From NCBI GenBank assembly GCA_963802375.1, contig CAWDIJ010000010.1, positions 1 to 64,000 on the forward strand: a stretch of DNA of 64,000 bases. The letters run 5' to 3'. A model generated the notes under the pieces. The model was not told the origin of the DNA. It worked only from the letters and a program-made list of their open reading frames with translations, and searched no databases. The translations under genes and the position numbers were made by a program. Source of the stretch: JACDAN01 sp963802375. GTDB lineage: Bacteria; Actinomycetota; Thermoleophilia; Gaiellales; Gaiellaceae. This document shows positions 1 through 10,007 of this stretch, one piece after another; position 1 is the first letter of the stretch, and every line of letters begins with the position of its first letter.

Positions 1-32
1 GATGCGGTAGTGGGAGACCGTGTCACCAAGTG

Positions 33-498
33 TCATGGCAGTTCAGAGACGTCATTGTGGCCCATGCGAAGCACGAGAGCCCAGCCCACCGTCATCGCCA
101 CGGCAATCGCACTGAGCTTCGCGGCGACGAACCAGGGCTCCGCGGCCAAGCCCAGTTTGGCCGGGCGCGCGAATCCACCAGACTGATCGCGCAGCGTGTC
201 GACCTGCGTCACGAGGTTCTCCCACTCCGTTTCGGCGAGCTCCCCGGCGCTCTCGACCATGGCATCAGCGCGATGAACTCACCTCTTCGGCGGCCGAGTC
301 GTAGTCGTCCTTCGTGGCAGTGGCCGGGTCGAGAGCGGCGAAGGCGCCGACCGCGGTGCCGTAGGCGGTCAGGTCATCACAGAACTCGGTGTTCGCCTCG
401 GCGACCTCGGAGGCGCCGTCATCGTCGTCGGGGCCACAGGCGACCAAGGCGCTCACGCTCACCAGCCCTACGACGCCGAGCATCAATCGTCGGTTCAT
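33..498 (-). CDS. Putative membrane-anchored lipoprotein, frameshifted
   Basis: The start at 498 opens a lipoprotein signal peptide: MNRR, a hydrophobic stretch, then the lipobox LVAC. An acidic DDDD linker follows. The first frame stops near 265, but a second frame ending at 33 continues with a helical segment and a hydrophobic C-terminal helix (about residues 115-135), so I read one gene of about 155 residues with a single indel near 270-285. It would sit on the outer face of the membrane. No domain is recognised and the function is unknown. The two pieces could in principle be separate small genes. Confidence 0.5.
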
Positions 499-665
499 CA
501 GTCCTCCCTCTGTTCACGGGTCTACGACGACGCTAATCCGTTCCTGGCGCGAATGCTCAGAAACCACCTGGTTGGACGTGCGGCAGCTGTCGGAACGCTC
601 GTTGAGCAGCCTGGCGCGAGCATGATCTGATCTCCGATACGACGACGGGAGGGGGACTCGGCTCG

Positions 666-2367
666 GTGGCCCAACACACGGCATCGTTGGAACGTTGGGT
701 CCCGGCGTCCGGGCGGCACGCGAGTACCAGCGGCCGTGGCTGCGCTCCGACCTCGTCGCCGGGCTCGTGCTCGCCGCGATCCTCGTGCCCGCAGGGCATG
801 GCCTACGCCGAGCTCGCCGGGCTGCCCGCGGTCACGGGCCTCTACACGACGATCGGCTGCCTCGTCGGCTACGCGATCTTCGGCCCGTCGCGCGTGCTCG
901 TGCTCGGGCCCGACTCGTCGGTGTCGCCGCTGATCTTCGCCGCGATCATGCCGCTCGCCGCCGCCGACGACCCGGAGACGGCGATCGCGCTGGCCGGGAT
1001 GCTCGCCGCTGATCGTCGGCGCTCATCGAGATCGGCCTCGGCCTCGGCAAGCTCGGCTTCGTCGCCGACCTGCTGTCGAGCGAGGTGCAGGTCGGCTACA
1101 TGAACGGCCTCGCGATCACGATCATCGTCGGCCAGCTGCCGAAGCTGTTCGGCTTCTCCACCGACGCCGACGGCTTCGTCGACGAGCTGCGCGAGTTCTT
1201 CGAGCACCTCGACGAGACGAAGGCCGCCGCGCTGCGTCGTCGGCGTCGGCGTGCTCGTGGTCCTGCTCGTGCTGCCCCGGTTCACGACGACGGTTCCCGG
1301 CCGTGCTCGTCGCGGTCGTCGGCGCCACCGTCGTGTCGGCGGTGTTCGGCCTCGCCGACGAGATCGCGACCGTCGGCTCGCTCCCGCAGGGCTTCCCGAA
1401 GCCGGCGCTGCCGTGGACGCAGCTCTCCGACGTCGGGCCCGCTGCTCATCGCCGCGGTCGGCATCACGCTCGTGTCGCTCACCGACACGATCGCCACGTC
1501 GTCGGCGTTCGCCGCCCGCCGCGGCGACGAGGTCGACCCGAACCAGGAGATGGTCGGGATCGGCGCCGCGAACATCGCCGCCGGGCTTCGTGCAGGGCTT
1601 CGCCGTCTCGACGAGCGGCTCGCGCACCGCGGTCGCCGAGCAGTCGGGCGCCAAGAGCCAGCTCACCGGCCTCGTCGGGCGCCGGCGTCGTGGCCGTGCT
1701 GCTGCTGTTCCTCAACGACCTGCTCTCCGATCTCCCGCAGTCGGCGCTCGCCGCCGTGGTGATCGCCGCGGCGCTGTCGCTGCTGGACCTCGGCGCGCTG
1801 CGCGCGCTACTGGCAGGTGCGGCCGCTCGGCGGTCGTGCTCTCGGTCGTCGCGTCGCTCGGCGTGATCTTCATCGGCGTGCTCGAGGGCATCGTGATCGC
1901 GATCGTCCTCGCGGTGCTGCTGTTCTTCCGGCGCAACTGGTGGCCGCACGGCGCCGTGCTCGGCGAGGTCGACGGCCTCGACGGCTGGCACAGCGTCGAC
2001 GATCCACGACGACGCCCGAGGAGGTGCCCGGCATCGTCGTCTACCGGTGGGAGGCGCCGCTGTTCTTCGCCAACGCCGGCGCGTTCCGCCGCCAGATCCG
2101 CCACCTCGTGCGCGAGCGGCAGCCCGCGCTGGGTCGTCGTGCAGTGCGAGGCCGATCACCGACGTCGACGTCACCGCGGCCGGGATGCTCGAGCAGCTCG
2201 ACAAGGAGCTCAACGCGCAGGGCGTGCACATGGCGTTCGTCGAGATGCGCAGCCGGCTGCAGGAGCTGGTGCAGCGCTACGGGCTGCTCGAGACGCTCGA
2301 CCGCGACCACTTCTATCCGAGCATCGAGACCGCGCTCGCCGCCATCCGGCCGAGGAGGCAGCAGTGA
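666..2367 (+). CDS. SulP-family anion transporter with C-terminal STAS domain, multiply frameshifted
   Basis: Pieces in all three forward frames join in order into a SulP (SLC26-type) permease of about 565 residues. The SulP signature lies near 795-930 (QGMAYAELAGLPAVTGLYT, then GPSR and GPDSSVSPL). Membrane helices, including VQVGYMNGLAITIIVGQLPK and FVQGFAVSTSGSRTAVAEQ, run to about 1950. A STAS domain follows (VVYRWEAPLFFANAGAFRRQ, then DVTAAGMLEQL). The family carries sulfate, bicarbonate or other anions by H+ or Na+ symport, and the substrate here is not determinable. At least eight frame changes occur. The start is taken as GTG at 666. The stop lies 8 bases before the lipid kinase start, so the two are probably co-transcribed. 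Confidence 0.8.
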
Positions 2368-2374
2368 GCGACGC

Positions 2375-3737
2375 GTGACGGTCGCGCGTCTCGGCACGCC
2401 GCCGGCTGGCCGCGATCGTGGCACTGGTCGGACGGCCGGCGCTCGTCGCCTTCGTCGTCGCGGTCGCTGTTCCGCAACGGCGTGAGCGTCGTCATCGGGC
2501 TCGTCGGGCTGTTCGTCGCGGTCGCCGGCGGCTGGTGGGTCGATCACGGAGCCGATGCCGCGCCGGGCCATCGGCGCGGTCGGCGTGCGTGGTCGGCCTC
2601 GTCGTCGTCGTGGTCGCCGTCGTCGATGGCGCTCGACGACGCCGAGCGGATCGCCGTCCGCATCGTGCATCGTCGTCGTGCTGCTCGCCGTCACGATGGC
2701 CTGCGCGCGGGCGGCGATGCTGCGCGAGCTCCACCGCCTCGACGCGCACGTACGCGCCGGCGGCCCGCCGCGCCAGCCCGTGCTGCTGTGCAACCCGTGG
2801 TCGGGCGGCGGCAAGGTCGAGCGGTTCGGCCTGCGTCGAGCTCGCCGCCGAGCTCGGCGTCGAGACGGTGATGCTCGACCACGGCCTCGACCTCGAGCAG
2901 CTCGCCCGCGACGCCGTCGCGCGCGGCGCCGACTGCCTCGGCATGGCCGGCGGCGACGGCTCGCAGGCGCTCGTCGCGTCGATCGCCGTCGAGCACGGCC
3001 TGCCGTTCGTGTGCGTGAGCGCGGGACGCGCAACCACTTCGCGCTCGACCTCGGGCTCAACCGCGACGACCCGCGCGCAGTCGATGTACGCGTTCCGCGA
3101 TGCCGTCGAGCGCAAGGTCGACTACGCGACCGTGAACGGCCGCTTCTTCGTGAACAACGTGTCGCTCGGCGTCTACGCCAAGATCGTGCAGGAGGACTCG
3201 TACCGCGACGCCAAGGTCGACACGACGAAGACGCTCCTTCCCGAGATGCTCGGCACGCAGGCCGAGCCGTTCGACCTGCAGTTCACGACGCCCGACGGCG
3301 AGGACGTCGACGGCGCGATCCTCGTGATGGTGTCGAACAACCCGTACGTATCGGCACGTCGCCCGACAACGCGCAGCGCCGCCACCTCGACCGCGGCGAG
3401 CTCGGCGTGTTCGCCGTGACCACGCGCACCGGCGCCGAGGCCGCGCGCCTGCTCGCCGCAGCCGCGCTCGGCGAGCGGACGCGCAGCCGGTTCTGGAAGG
3501 AGTTCACCGCGACGGAGTTCGAGATCCGCTCGCGGTCGGGCACCGCGTTCGCCGGCATCGACGGCGAGGCGCTCGAGCTCGCCACGCCGCTGCGCTTCCG
3601 GATCCACCCCGGCGGGCTCACGCTGCTCGTCCCCGAAGGGCAACGTCGAGGCGGCCGAGCGCCGCAGCGCGCGCGATGTGCGCGTGGGTGACCTCCTCGA
3701 TGTCGCCTTGGGTCGGGAGCCGCCAAGGTACGTGTGA
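2375..3737 (+). CDS. Diacylglycerol/sphingosine-kinase-family lipid kinase with N-terminal membrane helices, frameshifted
   Basis: The first 100 or so residues are hydrophobic, with two or three predicted helices (VVIGLVGLFVAVAGGWW among them). A DAGK catalytic domain (PF00781 type) follows. The nucleotide-binding motifs NPWSGGGK (about 2790) and GGDGSQ (about 2950) are clear, and the C-terminal lobe contains GTSPDNAQRR and AGIDGEALEL. Family members phosphorylate diacylglycerol, sphingoid bases or related lipids at the membrane with ATP. At least four frame changes are present, near 2405, 2570, 2840 and 3030. The GTG start at 2375 follows the SulP stop directly, and the last frame ends at TGA 3735-3737. 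Nearby ceramidase-like and acyltransferase genes fit a lipid role. Confidence 0.75.
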
Positions 3738-3747
3738 TCTTGACTGC

Positions 3748-4728
3748 TCAGCTCGTCTCGAGTCGTTGACCCCGCCAGGCGATCGACAGGGTGCCGTTCG
3801 ACGACACCACGAACACGGCGGCGTTCGAAGCATCGGCGGAGAACCTCAGCGCCGACGTGTGTCGGGTGCCGCGGAACGGCGGGATGTCGCGGCGCGACTG
3901 CTCCGACGTCCGAAGGTGAACGCCGACCGTCGTGACGCGGCCGTCGCCGTCGACGAGCGCGGCTCGGTCGTACTGGGAAAGCGCGTTCAGCAGCGGCGCG
4001 AAATGTGATCGGTTCGTGAGGTCGAGCGGCGGGATGTCAACCGAGGATCGAAACCCGAGCCCGTCGAGTTGGTGAGCGTCCCCGTCGAGCCGCCAGACGA
4101 TCGCTGTGCCGATCCTTCCGGCGCCCAACCAGTGGTTGCAGAGCTCGACGAGATTGGCCAGCACGTACGGATCGGCCCCTGGCAGCATCGGCGCGATCCG
4201 CTCGACGATGCGGTCGCTGAGGAGCTTCTGCGCCCAGCGGAGGCCATCCCAGGTGGCGACGCCTTGGGGAGTCGCCAGCCGCACCCAGCCGCGCCCGAGG
4301 CGCTGCACCACCAGCGCACCCGTCGCCGTGGTCAGGTGCACCGCCGACGACTCGTGCTCGTGCGTGCGGTCGAAGCAGAGCAGCCGGTTGTTCCGGCCCA
4401 GCGTTCGCACGATGAACGACGAGCGTCCGTCGGCTAGGCGCCGGGCGACGGCGAGCGGCACGCCGCCGACCTCCACGATGTTCAGGGATCCTCCAACGTC
4501 GGCCCGGCGAGCATCGGCGACGACCAAGGCGCCATAGCGCGGCGCAATGCCTTCATGGGCGTGCGGATGCCGGGCGTAGTCCAACTCCGCCAACAACGCA
4601 TCGGCCAGGTCCGGGTCGGTCGGGGTCCAAACCTGCTCATCGTCCAGTTCCTGTCGGAGCCGTTCGACGCGCGCGGCGTTGACCTCGAAGCCGCTCACCC
4701 GACAAGCCTGCCGCATCACGATCGCCAC
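3748..4728 (-). CDS. DAC-superfamily (DisA_N-like) protein, possible non-canonical diadenylate cyclase or nucleotide sensor
   Basis: This intact 326-residue reading frame ends in a DAC-like domain (about residues 235-320). GTRHTSALRFSAD corresponds to the GTRHR nucleotide-binding motif of diadenylate cyclases, followed by the usual VFVVSSNGTLSIAWRG strand. At the place of the catalytic DGA motif the sequence reads DRAALVDGDG, so the glycine is replaced by arginine and RHR by RHT. Canonical DAC enzymes make c-di-AMP from two ATP. With these changes the protein may be inactive, sense a nucleotide, or use another substrate. The N-terminal 230 residues have no membrane helix and no domain I recognise. 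It lies convergent to the lipid kinase and divergent to the CREST gene. Confidence 0.6.
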   Translation of the reverse strand: MAIVMRQACRVSGFEVNAARVERLRQELDDEQVWTPTDPDLADALLAELDYARHPHAHEGIAPRYGALVVADARRADVGGSLNIVEVGGVPLAVARRLADGRSSFIVRTLGRNNRLLCFDRTHEHESSAVHLTTATGALVVQRLGRGWVRLATPQGVATWDGLRWAQKLLSDRIVERIAPMLPGADPYVLANLVELCNHWLGAGRIGTAIVWRLDGDAHQLDGLGFRSSVDIPPLDLTNRSHFAPLLNALSQYDRAALVDGDGRVTTVGVHLRTSEQSRRDIPPFRGTRHTSALRFSADASNAAVFVVSSNGTLSIAWRGQRLETS

Positions 4729-4838
4729 GCGGTAAGACGGAAGGGTGAGCGTGTCGGGCAGCGGATGGGCAGCCGGGGGTTCGGTCTCCTCGGTGTCTGG
4801 CGGGCGCCCGTCGCGCGCTCGACGAGACGCGCACCCGG

Positions 4839-5597
4839 ATGGCCGCCGCCTGGCGACGCCGCCGCCGCCTCGGCGAGTCGGACTGCGAGGAGATCCGCAC
4901 CGGACTCATCGCGCAGCCGGTCAATGCACTGTCCAGCCTGGCGTACGTGGCGGGCGGCGGCTGGGTGGCCATGCGTGGTGTCCAGGCCGGACAGCCGGCC
5001 GCGGTGGCCTTCGGGGGGCTCCTTGGCGCGGTGGGCGTGGGCAGCGTCCTGTACCACGGCCCGTGCCCGCCGGGGGCGCAACAGGCCCACGACGCCAGCC
5101 TCGCCGCCGCCCTGGGGCTCGTCGTCCTCCACAACACCGCCGCCGTCACGGGTCGCCACCGACTGGTCCGGGGCGTCGTGCAACTCGGTGCGGCGGTCGG
5201 AGCCGCCCTGCCGGTCCTTCCGAGCGGCCGCTTCACCAATCCGGTCGCCGCTGTGTTGGGCGTCGCCGCGGTCACCACCGAAGCTCTCTCCGTCCGGAGC
5301 CACCACCCGCGAGGACCGGCGGCCGCCGCCGCAGGCACCCTCGCACTGGGCGCGCTCATCAACGTGCTCAGCCGCACGGGCGGCCCGCTCTGTCGTCCCA
5401 AGAGCCTCCTCCAAGGCCACGCCGCCTGGCACGTGCTCAGCGCCGTCTCACTCGCCGCCTGGGCGCGTGGGGCTCTGCTCCGGCGGCCTGAGCAACGGCT
5501 ACCCGTCCGACAAGGCGGCGTCGACGGCGGCGACGACATCGCCCGTGCGGCCAACACGGGTGGCAGGAGCCCGACGCGATCGCGGGCACGGAGGTAA
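4839..5597 (+). CDS. CREST-superfamily (alkaline-ceramidase-like) membrane protein
   Basis: About 250 residues with six or seven hydrophobic helices. The CREST metal-hydrolase pattern is visible: an N-terminal PVNALSSLAY segment with the conserved Ser, then GSVLYHGPC followed 8 residues later by HD, then CRPKSLLQGHAAWH with two late His residues. In characterised relatives these Ser, His and Asp residues hold zinc and hydrolyse lipid amides, so a ceramidase-like activity is possible but unproven. ATG 4839 is chosen because homology begins just after it. The open frame runs to 5597, but the TGA at 5489-5491 in the next frame would end the protein right after the last helix and fits the convergent neighbour better. 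A paralogue lies in the next gene. Confidence 0.6.
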   Translation: MAAAWRRRRRLGESDCEEIRTGLIAQPVNALSSLAYVAGGGWVAMRGVQAGQPAAVAFGGLLGAVGVGSVLYHGPCPPGAQQAHDASLAAALGLVVLHNTAAVTGRHRLVRGVVQLGAAVGAALPVLPSGRFTNPVAAVLGVAAVTTEALSVRSHHPRGPAAAAAGTLALGALINVLSRTGGPLCRPKSLLQGHAAWHVLSAVSLAAWARGALLRRPEQRLPVRQGGVDGGDDIARAANTGGRSPTRSRARR

Positions 5598-7432
5598 CCC
5601 CACAGCGTGGCGACGAGCGAGTCAACGGCGTCCACACGGCGAGCGCGATGGCGCCCCCGATGGCGACGAGGGCGCCTGCCACCACGGCGCCCAAGCCGTC
5701 GGCGAGCATCGCGCCGGCGATGATCCAGGTGAGCAGCCCGGCGATCAGACCGACGAGCATGCGGACCGTGCCCTTGGTCGCCGTCGACCGCACCACGCCG
5801 GTCGCGCCGACGACGAGCAGCAGCGCGGGCAGGTGGATCAACGTCGCCACGGCGACCACCGGGCCGAGCAACACCAGCCCGACGATCGACAGTGCCAGAC
5901 GGCCGGCCGAGACGCCACGCGGCGCCAGCTCCCGGTCCTGGAGGCCGATCAGCTGGAGCTGGGTGGCGTACTGCCGGAACGCGTCCGCACCCGTTCACGG
6001 GCCGGCGCTGCCGTCGTCGCCAGCCGACGCGCGAAGACCTCGACCTGGCCGAACGTCGCCGCGCCTCGCGGCAGCCTCGAGTCGGCGTAGACACGTGCCG
6101 CCGCCCGCAGCACTTCTCGTTCTTCGACGCTGTCGAAGTCCGGCGACACCACCTCGAGCGCTGCCGCGATCTCCGCCGTCAGCGCCGCGACGTCGTCACG
6201 ATCGGGTTCGCCGTCCACGACGGGGTGGAGCGCTCGTGGAGTGATCGGCTCGCCGACCATGACGAGCGCCACGCTACGCGTCTCGATGCGACTCTCGAAG
6301 GCGAGACCGATCGGGACGACCACGAGCGCCGGTGCCGTTGGCACGGCACCGAGTGCGATGCGCGCCGCGCCGGTGCGCACCCGGTCGAGCCCGCCCCGAT
6401 CACCGGTCGTGCCTTCCGGGAAGATCGCCACCATGGCGCCGCCGGCCAGCTCCTGGTGGCACGCCTCGAACATGGCGCGGTTGTCGCCCGGCCGATCGCC
6501 GTCGGACCGGCGGTAGACGGGGAGTACGCCGGCGAGCGCGAGGAACGGGCGGGCGACGATCACCTTCCACAGCGCCGCCTTGGCGAGGAACCGGGGGAGG
6601 CGGCCGAGCACCGAGGCCACCACGATCGGATCGACGAACCCGTTGCCGTGGTTGGCGACCACGAGCACGGGCCGATCAGCAGGGATGCGCTGGCGGCCGG
6701 TCACCTCGACGGATCGATAGAAGGCCTGCGTGAGTGTCTTCGTGAGGGGGCCGAGCACACGATCAGTGGCGCCGCGCCACAGCCGTGGCGCTCGCTCTGG
6801 CGACGTCGCGGTCATGGCGTTGTCGAACCATCCGAGCAGGAGCAGTGCGGAGAGCAGGTGCCAGAGGCCGTGGGGCTGGAGCAGCGATTGCTCGTCGCAC
6901 AGCGGGCTGTCGCGTGTTCCTGCCCACCAGCTCGCCGCAGACAGGGCGGCCAGCATGATGAGGGCGACGTTCCAGACTCGTGGCAAGCCGTGGCGGCGGG
7001 CGACGACCTCGGTGCCGACGACGACCACCACCGCGACCGCCGCCAGCACGCTGGTGACCCCAAGCGCAGCTGCGATTCCGCCGGCGACCAGCCCGACCGC
7101 CGCACCGACGAGGGCCCCGAGGCGCTGCCGGCCGGCCGGCGAAGTCGGCTGGCGTGCCAACCCGCGACGAACCCGAGGATTCCGGGCAACGGCACGTCGT
7201 GGAGGTACTGGCCGAGCGTGCCTGAGCGTCCGTGGTACAGGAAGCTTCCAACTCCCTCGAGCGCGACAAGCGTGCCGAGCGCGAGGAACGCGCGCGGCAA
7301 GGCCTGGCGCACGACGATCGCCACCACGAGCGCACCTGCAGCGAGGTAGGCGAGCGAGGACCACGCGTTGGCGTCCTGCTCCAGGAACCAGTCGTCCCGT
7401 GCCTCACAATCGGCGTCGAGCGCGGCGAGCAT
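5499..7432 (-). CDS. CREST-type membrane protein fused to PlsC-like acyltransferase, frameshifted
   Basis: The N-terminal 215 or so residues (start ATG 7432) repeat the CREST pattern of the neighbouring gene: ANAWSSLAYLAAG, GVGSFLYHG followed by LHD, and LCDEQSLLQPHGLWH. A PlsC domain follows, with the acyltransferase motif NHGNGFVD (an H-x4-D variant) near 6650 and the second motif IFPEGTTGDRGG near 6410. Two C-terminal helices lie near 5870-5700. Frames change near 7140, 5930, 5640 and 5550. The best end is TAG at 5499-5501, after GDVVAAVDAALSDG. A ceramidase-like domain joined to an acyltransferase suggests removal and transfer of acyl chains on one membrane lipid, which is inference. No clear stop separates the halves, though two overlapping genes cannot be excluded. 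Confidence 0.6.
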
Positions 7433-7490
7433 GGTCCGCACGGTGTAGCACCAGGACCATCGAGCGGTCCGACACAATCGAGTCTGGGCG

Positions 7491-8573
7491 ATGATGAGAC
7501 CAGAACGACACGAAACCGGTGACATGGACGACGGCGAGCAAGTCGACGACGCGGCGCCGACGCCGAGCGACGGTCGACGATGTCGCGTCGCGCGCGAGGT
7601 CGCGCCGATCGCCGATGCCGCCCTGAGCGGAGGCGGGCTGCGGGCGCTCGTCGAGCGGAGCCGGGAGCGGTTCGCCGACGAGCAGTCGAGGGTCAACGAG
7701 CTGATCGAGAAGCATCACGACCGTCCGCTGATCGACGTCGGTCTACGGATCTACGAGCGCGACCGGGAGGCGGCGGGAACGATCGTCGGCAGTGCGCTCG
7801 CGTTCCGGTTGTTCCTCTTCTTCGTGCCGCTGACGCTGTTCGTCGTCGGCGCGCTCGGGTTCCTGACCCGGTGGATCGAAGCGGATGACGTCAACGATGC
7901 GGCCGGCCTCGGCGGGACGATCGCCGCCCAGATCAACACTGCGTTGTCCCAGCCGGACAGCACCCGCTGGATCGCCACACTCGTCGGCCTGTTCGGCACG
8001 GCGTGGGCGGGACGTTCGCTGAGCAAGGTGATGATGTCTGCCAGCTGCCTCTCCTGGCGGCTGCCGGTGACCACGAAGGCGTCGGTGCGAGTCATCGGCG
8101 CCGTCGTCGGTCTCGTCGCCACCATCGTCATCGTCGCGACCGTCGTCAACCTCTTCCGCCGAGATCACGGACTGGCCATCGCGGGCGTCTCGATCCTCGC
8201 TGCCGTCGCCGTCTATGGCATCGCGTGGATGGTGATGTCGATGCTGCTGCCCCGCGCGACGAGGGATCCCGGTGCGCTCTTGCCGGGAGCCGTCGTCGTC
8301 GGGGCCGTCCTCGCCGGGATGCAGGCGGTCGCCCAGCTGTACCTGCCAGACAAGCTGGAACGAGCCTCGGCGCTGTATGGCGCCCTCGCCACCACCCTCG
8401 TCACGCTCGGAACGTTCTTCCTCGTCGGACGGGCGATGGTCTTCGGGATGTCGCTCGACGCTGTGATCTACGAGCGCTTCGGAAGCATCTCGCAGTTCGT
8501 CTTCGGACTTCCTCTCGTGCGTGTGCTCCCGCGCAAGTCGGAATGGATCCGCAACTTCTTCGACCTCGAATGA
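7491..8573 (+). CDS. YihY/BrkB-family inner membrane protein
   Basis: An intact frame of 360 residues. The first 80 are hydrophilic and charged. Six hydrophobic helices follow, beginning with SALAFRLFLFFVPLTLFVVGA, with the family arginine in the first helix, and ending near YGALATTLVTLGTFFLVGRA. The order and length fit the YihY/BrkB family (once misnamed ribonuclease BN), whose biochemical role is unsettled. The frame opens with ATG at 7491. An internal ATG at 7524 (MDDGEQ) would give a normal length as well. It is divergent from the CREST-PlsC gene, so its promoter must lie in the roughly 60-90 bases between them. Confidence 0.8.
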   Translation: MMRPERHETGDMDDGEQVDDAAPTPSDGRRCRVAREVAPIADAALSGGGLRALVERSRERFADEQSRVNELIEKHHDRPLIDVGLRIYERDREAAGTIVGSALAFRLFLFFVPLTLFVVGALGFLTRWIEADDVNDAAGLGGTIAAQINTALSQPDSTRWIATLVGLFGTAWAGRSLSKVMMSASCLSWRLPVTTKASVRVIGAVVGLVATIVIVATVVNLFRRDHGLAIAGVSILAAVAVYGIAWMVMSMLLPRATRDPGALLPGAVVVGAVLAGMQAVAQLYLPDKLERASALYGALATTLVTLGTFFLVGRAMVFGMSLDAVIYERFGSISQFVFGLPLVRVLPRKSEWIRNFFDLE

Positions 8574-8595
8574 TCCGCCGGTCAGTCTCCGGTCG

Positions 8596-8623
8596 AGATC
8601 CGGCTGAACGGTCAGCCGGATCT
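8596..8623. terminator. Hairpin between convergent genes
   Basis: AGATCCGGCTGA (8596-8607) and TCAGCCGGATCT (8612-8623) form a perfect 12-bp stem with a 4-base ACGG loop. It lies between the stop of the YihY-family gene and the end of the epimerase gene on the other strand. A shared bidirectional terminator is the simplest reading, although no T-tract follows. Confidence 0.65.
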
Positions 8624-8650
8624 CTGACGAAGGCGCCTCGAGGCGGTCCG

Positions 8651-9595
8651 TCAGCGGCCCGGGCTCGTCGTGCTCGCCGAGGCGTAGGAGGCGGCGAAGC
8701 CGTCACGCCAGCTGGGGTAGCGCAGCGTTCCAGCCGAGCTCACGCTTCGCCTTGGCGTTGGACGCGCCCCGTGACTCGGTTTGCATCATGACCAGGGCCT
8801 CGCCGGCGAACAGGCGCCCGACCCAGCGCGGCACGTGGCGGGGCGGCTTGGCGCCGATCATCTCGGCGAGCACGGGGAGCCACTCCCGCACGGGGGCGGG
8901 TTCATCGTCGACGATGTTGTAGGTGCCGGCGTCGCCGTGCTCCAGCGCCAGCACGGTTGCCGCGGCGGCGTCGTCGAGATGGATGAACGAGGTCATCCCA
9001 GCACCGTCGCCGACGATGGGGAACTGCCGCTTGCGGACCGGGTCGACCATGGCATCGTTCGAGGCGCCGTAGAAGCCGCCGTAACGGAGGACGGTGCCGC
9101 CTACGTCGGTGACCACCTCGTCGAGGTACCGCATCGCGGCGACGGTCTCACGCATCGCCGGCACGGGGTCCGAATCGAGCGGATCGTCCTCGGTCTTGAC
9201 CGGTCCGCCGACCCGTGCGTAGAGAGCACTGGCGTAGCTCTGGGCGACGAACCGGCGCACACCGGCCTCGCTGGCGGCGGCGAGCAGCGCGTCGGTGCCC
9301 TTCGTGCGCAGCCGGTTGGTCATGGTAAACGTGCGGTCGAAGTGCTTGAAGTCCGGATCGGACAGCGCATGTGGCCTGATGAATGATCGCGTCGGGCTCG
9401 GCGTCGAGGATCGCCCGGCGCACGGCGGGAGGATCGAGCAGATCCAGTACGATCGGCTTCGCGCCGAGCGCGCTGAGCAAATCGAATTTGCCGGGTGACG
9501 TCGTGCTGCCGATCACCTCGTGCCCTCGATCGTTCAACTGGGAAACGAGCCGGGTGCCGATCGCACCGCTGGCTCCTGCAACGAACGACGCGCAT
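8651..9595 (-). CDS. NAD-dependent epimerase/dehydratase (extended SDR), frameshifted
   Basis: The Rossmann motif VAGASGAIGTRLV is followed by an extended-SDR core: a YASALYARVGG segment, GTVLRYGGFYGASND, then SFIHLDDAAAATVLALEHG and a C-terminal substrate lobe. Such proteins act on nucleotide sugars or related carbonyl/hydroxyl substrates, and the substrate here is unknown. Frames change at the start (ATG 9595, an extra base near 9580), near 9370, and near 8710. In the last case a 1-base shift replaces the early stop at 8703 with the family-typical ending LRYPSWRDGF, closing at TGA 8651-8653. The reconstructed length of about 314 residues is normal. Confidence 0.7.
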
Positions 9596-9670
9596 CGTGA
9601 TCTCCTCTCGGTATCGGGCCGTGGCCGAGGGGGGTTCGGTACTTTGAATGACCCCGTGCGGCGTCGAAAC

Positions 9671-10007
9671 GTGACAGCAGATGGCAAGAACTCCGGTGGC
9701 GTGGTCTCGGATCAGCTCAGTGAGATCACTGTCCAGTCGGTCCGCGACGTCATCGAGCTGGCCGGCGACTACGGCGTTCCGGCGCTCGATGCGGTGATGA
9801 TCGCCGCCAACTTCTACGGCGCCCGCACGCAGCTGCGGCATCCTCGGGCGCGGTTCCAGATCCGGCCTGCCGGTCCGATCACCTGGCCGGAGCAGTTCCA
9901 GCTGATCCTGCCGCTCGACAACCCGGAGTCCCCCGTTCCTGCTCACGGACGTGGAGCTCTCCTTCGATGGCCAACTGGTCGGCACGCCGGAAGTCGAGAA
10001 CGAATGA
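9671..10007 (+). CDS. Small protein upstream of radical-SAM gene, function unknown, frameshifted
   Basis: About 110 residues. A helical first part contains EITVQSVRDVIELAG and ALDAVMIAANFYGA. A strand-rich second part begins PITWPEQFQLILPLD and ends LSFDGQLVGTPEVENE. One extra C in the run at 9929-9933 shifts the frame; correcting it leads to TGA at 10005-10007. That stop overlaps the ATG of the next gene in an ATGA, so the two are translationally linked. The start could be GTG 9671 or GTG 9701. I recognise no family. A substrate or partner protein for the radical-SAM enzyme is possible, but nothing in the sequence proves it. Confidence 0.4.

Noticed and set aside
869..1666. 265-residue minus-strand frame over the SulP gene
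   Set aside because: Arginine- and alanine-rich shadow of the GC-rich coding strand; the plus strand has clear SulP motifs.
4637..6094. 485-residue open frame on the minus strand
   Set aside because: It runs antisense across the CREST gene and lacks protein-like composition; only its first part near 5650-5550 and 5900-6000 carries pieces of the acyltransferase.
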